Source: Methylotetracoccus sp. (lineage in GTDB: Bacteria > Pseudomonadota > Gammaproteobacteria > Methylococcales > Methylococcaceae). From it: DNA of 7,488 bases. The notes beneath the pieces are model-generated. The model worked only from the letters and a program-made list of their open reading frames with translations. It had not been told where the DNA came from and searched no databases. The translations under genes and the position numbers were made by a program. The stretch is from the NCBI GenBank assembly GCA_025458755.1, contig JALORT010000091.1, positions 1 to 7,488 on the forward strand. The letters run 5' to 3'. This document shows positions 7,338-7,488 of the stretch, in pieces. Each line of letters begins with the position of its first letter. Within the stretch, counting starts at the first letter, position 1.

Positions 7338-7360
7338 GACCGCGCGGGCCGGCGCGCGTC
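7338..7360 (+). other. GC-rich hairpin in rpoB-rpoC spacer
   Basis: CGCGCG (7341-7346) pairs with CGCGCG (7353-7358) around GGCCGG; an alternative register extends the stem with GAC/GTC at 7338-7340/7358-7360. No T-run follows. It may stabilise or mark processing of the rpoB-rpoC mRNA, or just reflect local GC richness. Confidence 0.4.
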
Positions 7361-7374
7361 GCATCCACGTTCAT

Positions 7375-7386
7375 CTCGGTACCGAG
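7375..7386 (+). repeat. Perfect 12-base palindrome touching the rpoC ribosome binding site
   Basis: CTCGGTACCGAG is a perfect inverted repeat. In RNA it could form a 4-bp stem with a GTAC loop, or a duplex between two molecules. Its 3' arm contains the first bases of the GAGGGGAG Shine-Dalgarno of rpoC, so folding could partly mask that site. Confidence 0.5.
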
Positions 7387-7391
7387 GGGAG
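7384..7391 (+). promoter_or_regulatory. rpoC ribosome binding site (fixes GTG start)
   Basis: A purine run GAGGGGAG lies 8 bases before the GTG at 7400. It supports that GTG as the rpoC start, giving the expected MKDLIHFLK N-terminus. Confidence 0.8.
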
Positions 7392-7399
7392 TTACGTTC

Positions 7400-7488
7400 G
7401 TGAAAGATTTGATTCATTTCCTTAAGCGCCAAACCCAGAGCGAAGAGTTCGATTCGGAAAATCCCCATCCGGTCATCTACCTGATGCG
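7400..7488 (+). CDS. rpoC: DNA-directed RNA polymerase subunit beta' (5' end only)
   Basis: The 29 visible codons begin M-K-D-L-I-H-F-L-K-R-Q-T-Q-S-E-E-F-D-S, matching the usual beta' N-terminus (E. coli MKDLLKFLKAQTKTEEFDA). The gene follows rpoB by 85 bases, as expected for the beta-beta' pair, and continues beyond the window. The start is GTG with a strong Shine-Dalgarno. From codon 20 on (7457-7488) the frame reads ENPHPVIYLM instead of the nearly invariant family sequence of the type IRIGLASPDMIRSW. Neither other forward frame restores it: one hits a stop and the other gives no match. The break could be a sequencing or assembly fault at a contig edge, or a true insertion. The gene call is safe; its continuity is not. 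Confidence 0.85.
   Translation, partial: MKDLIHFLKRQTQSEEFDSENPHPVIYLM

Overview
This window is a stretch of the conserved proteobacterial transcription and translation gene block, all on the + strand: nusG, rplK (L11), rplA (L1), rplJ (L10), rplL (L7/L12), rpoB (RNA polymerase beta) and the first codons of rpoC (beta'). The first 17 bases may hold the last codons of secE. The gene order, the close residue-by-residue match to the Escherichia coli proteins and the RpoB insertion pattern point to a gammaproteobacterium, or a near relative close to the beta/gamma split. I cannot name a genus. The DNA is moderately GC-rich and coding density is high.

Layout: nusG (20-553) is followed by an 84-base spacer carrying a hairpin and a probable L1-binding operator. 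rplK and rplA overlap by one base (TAATG), which suggests translational coupling. A 322-base leader (1765-2086) separates rplA from rplJ. It contains a well-preserved L10-leader RNA, several other stems and a terminator-like hairpin. rplJ (GTG start) and rplL lie 41 bases apart. A strong stem followed by TTTT (3063-3092) sits between rplL and rpoB, where E. coli has its partial attenuator. rpoB (3238-7314) is intact. An 85-base spacer with two GC-rich inverted repeats leads to rpoC, which starts with GTG at 7400 and runs off the window.

How the parts work together: NusG, beta and beta' belong to the transcription machinery. L11, L10 and L7/L12 build the ribosomal stalk and GTPase-associated centre, and L1 forms the L1 stalk. 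The leaders suggest the usual feedback: L1 represses rplK-rplA translation, L10-L12 represses rplJ-rplL, and the rplL-rpoB terminator lowers polymerase-subunit expression relative to ribosomal proteins.

I found no mobile element, CRISPR array, tRNA or rRNA, and no evidence of an undescribed system. The points most worth a second look are the 322-base rplJ leader (an attenuator-like hairpin and mutually exclusive pairings), a longer L10 C-terminal helix that may carry a third L12 dimer, and the abrupt loss of RpoC similarity after codon 19 at the window's right edge.
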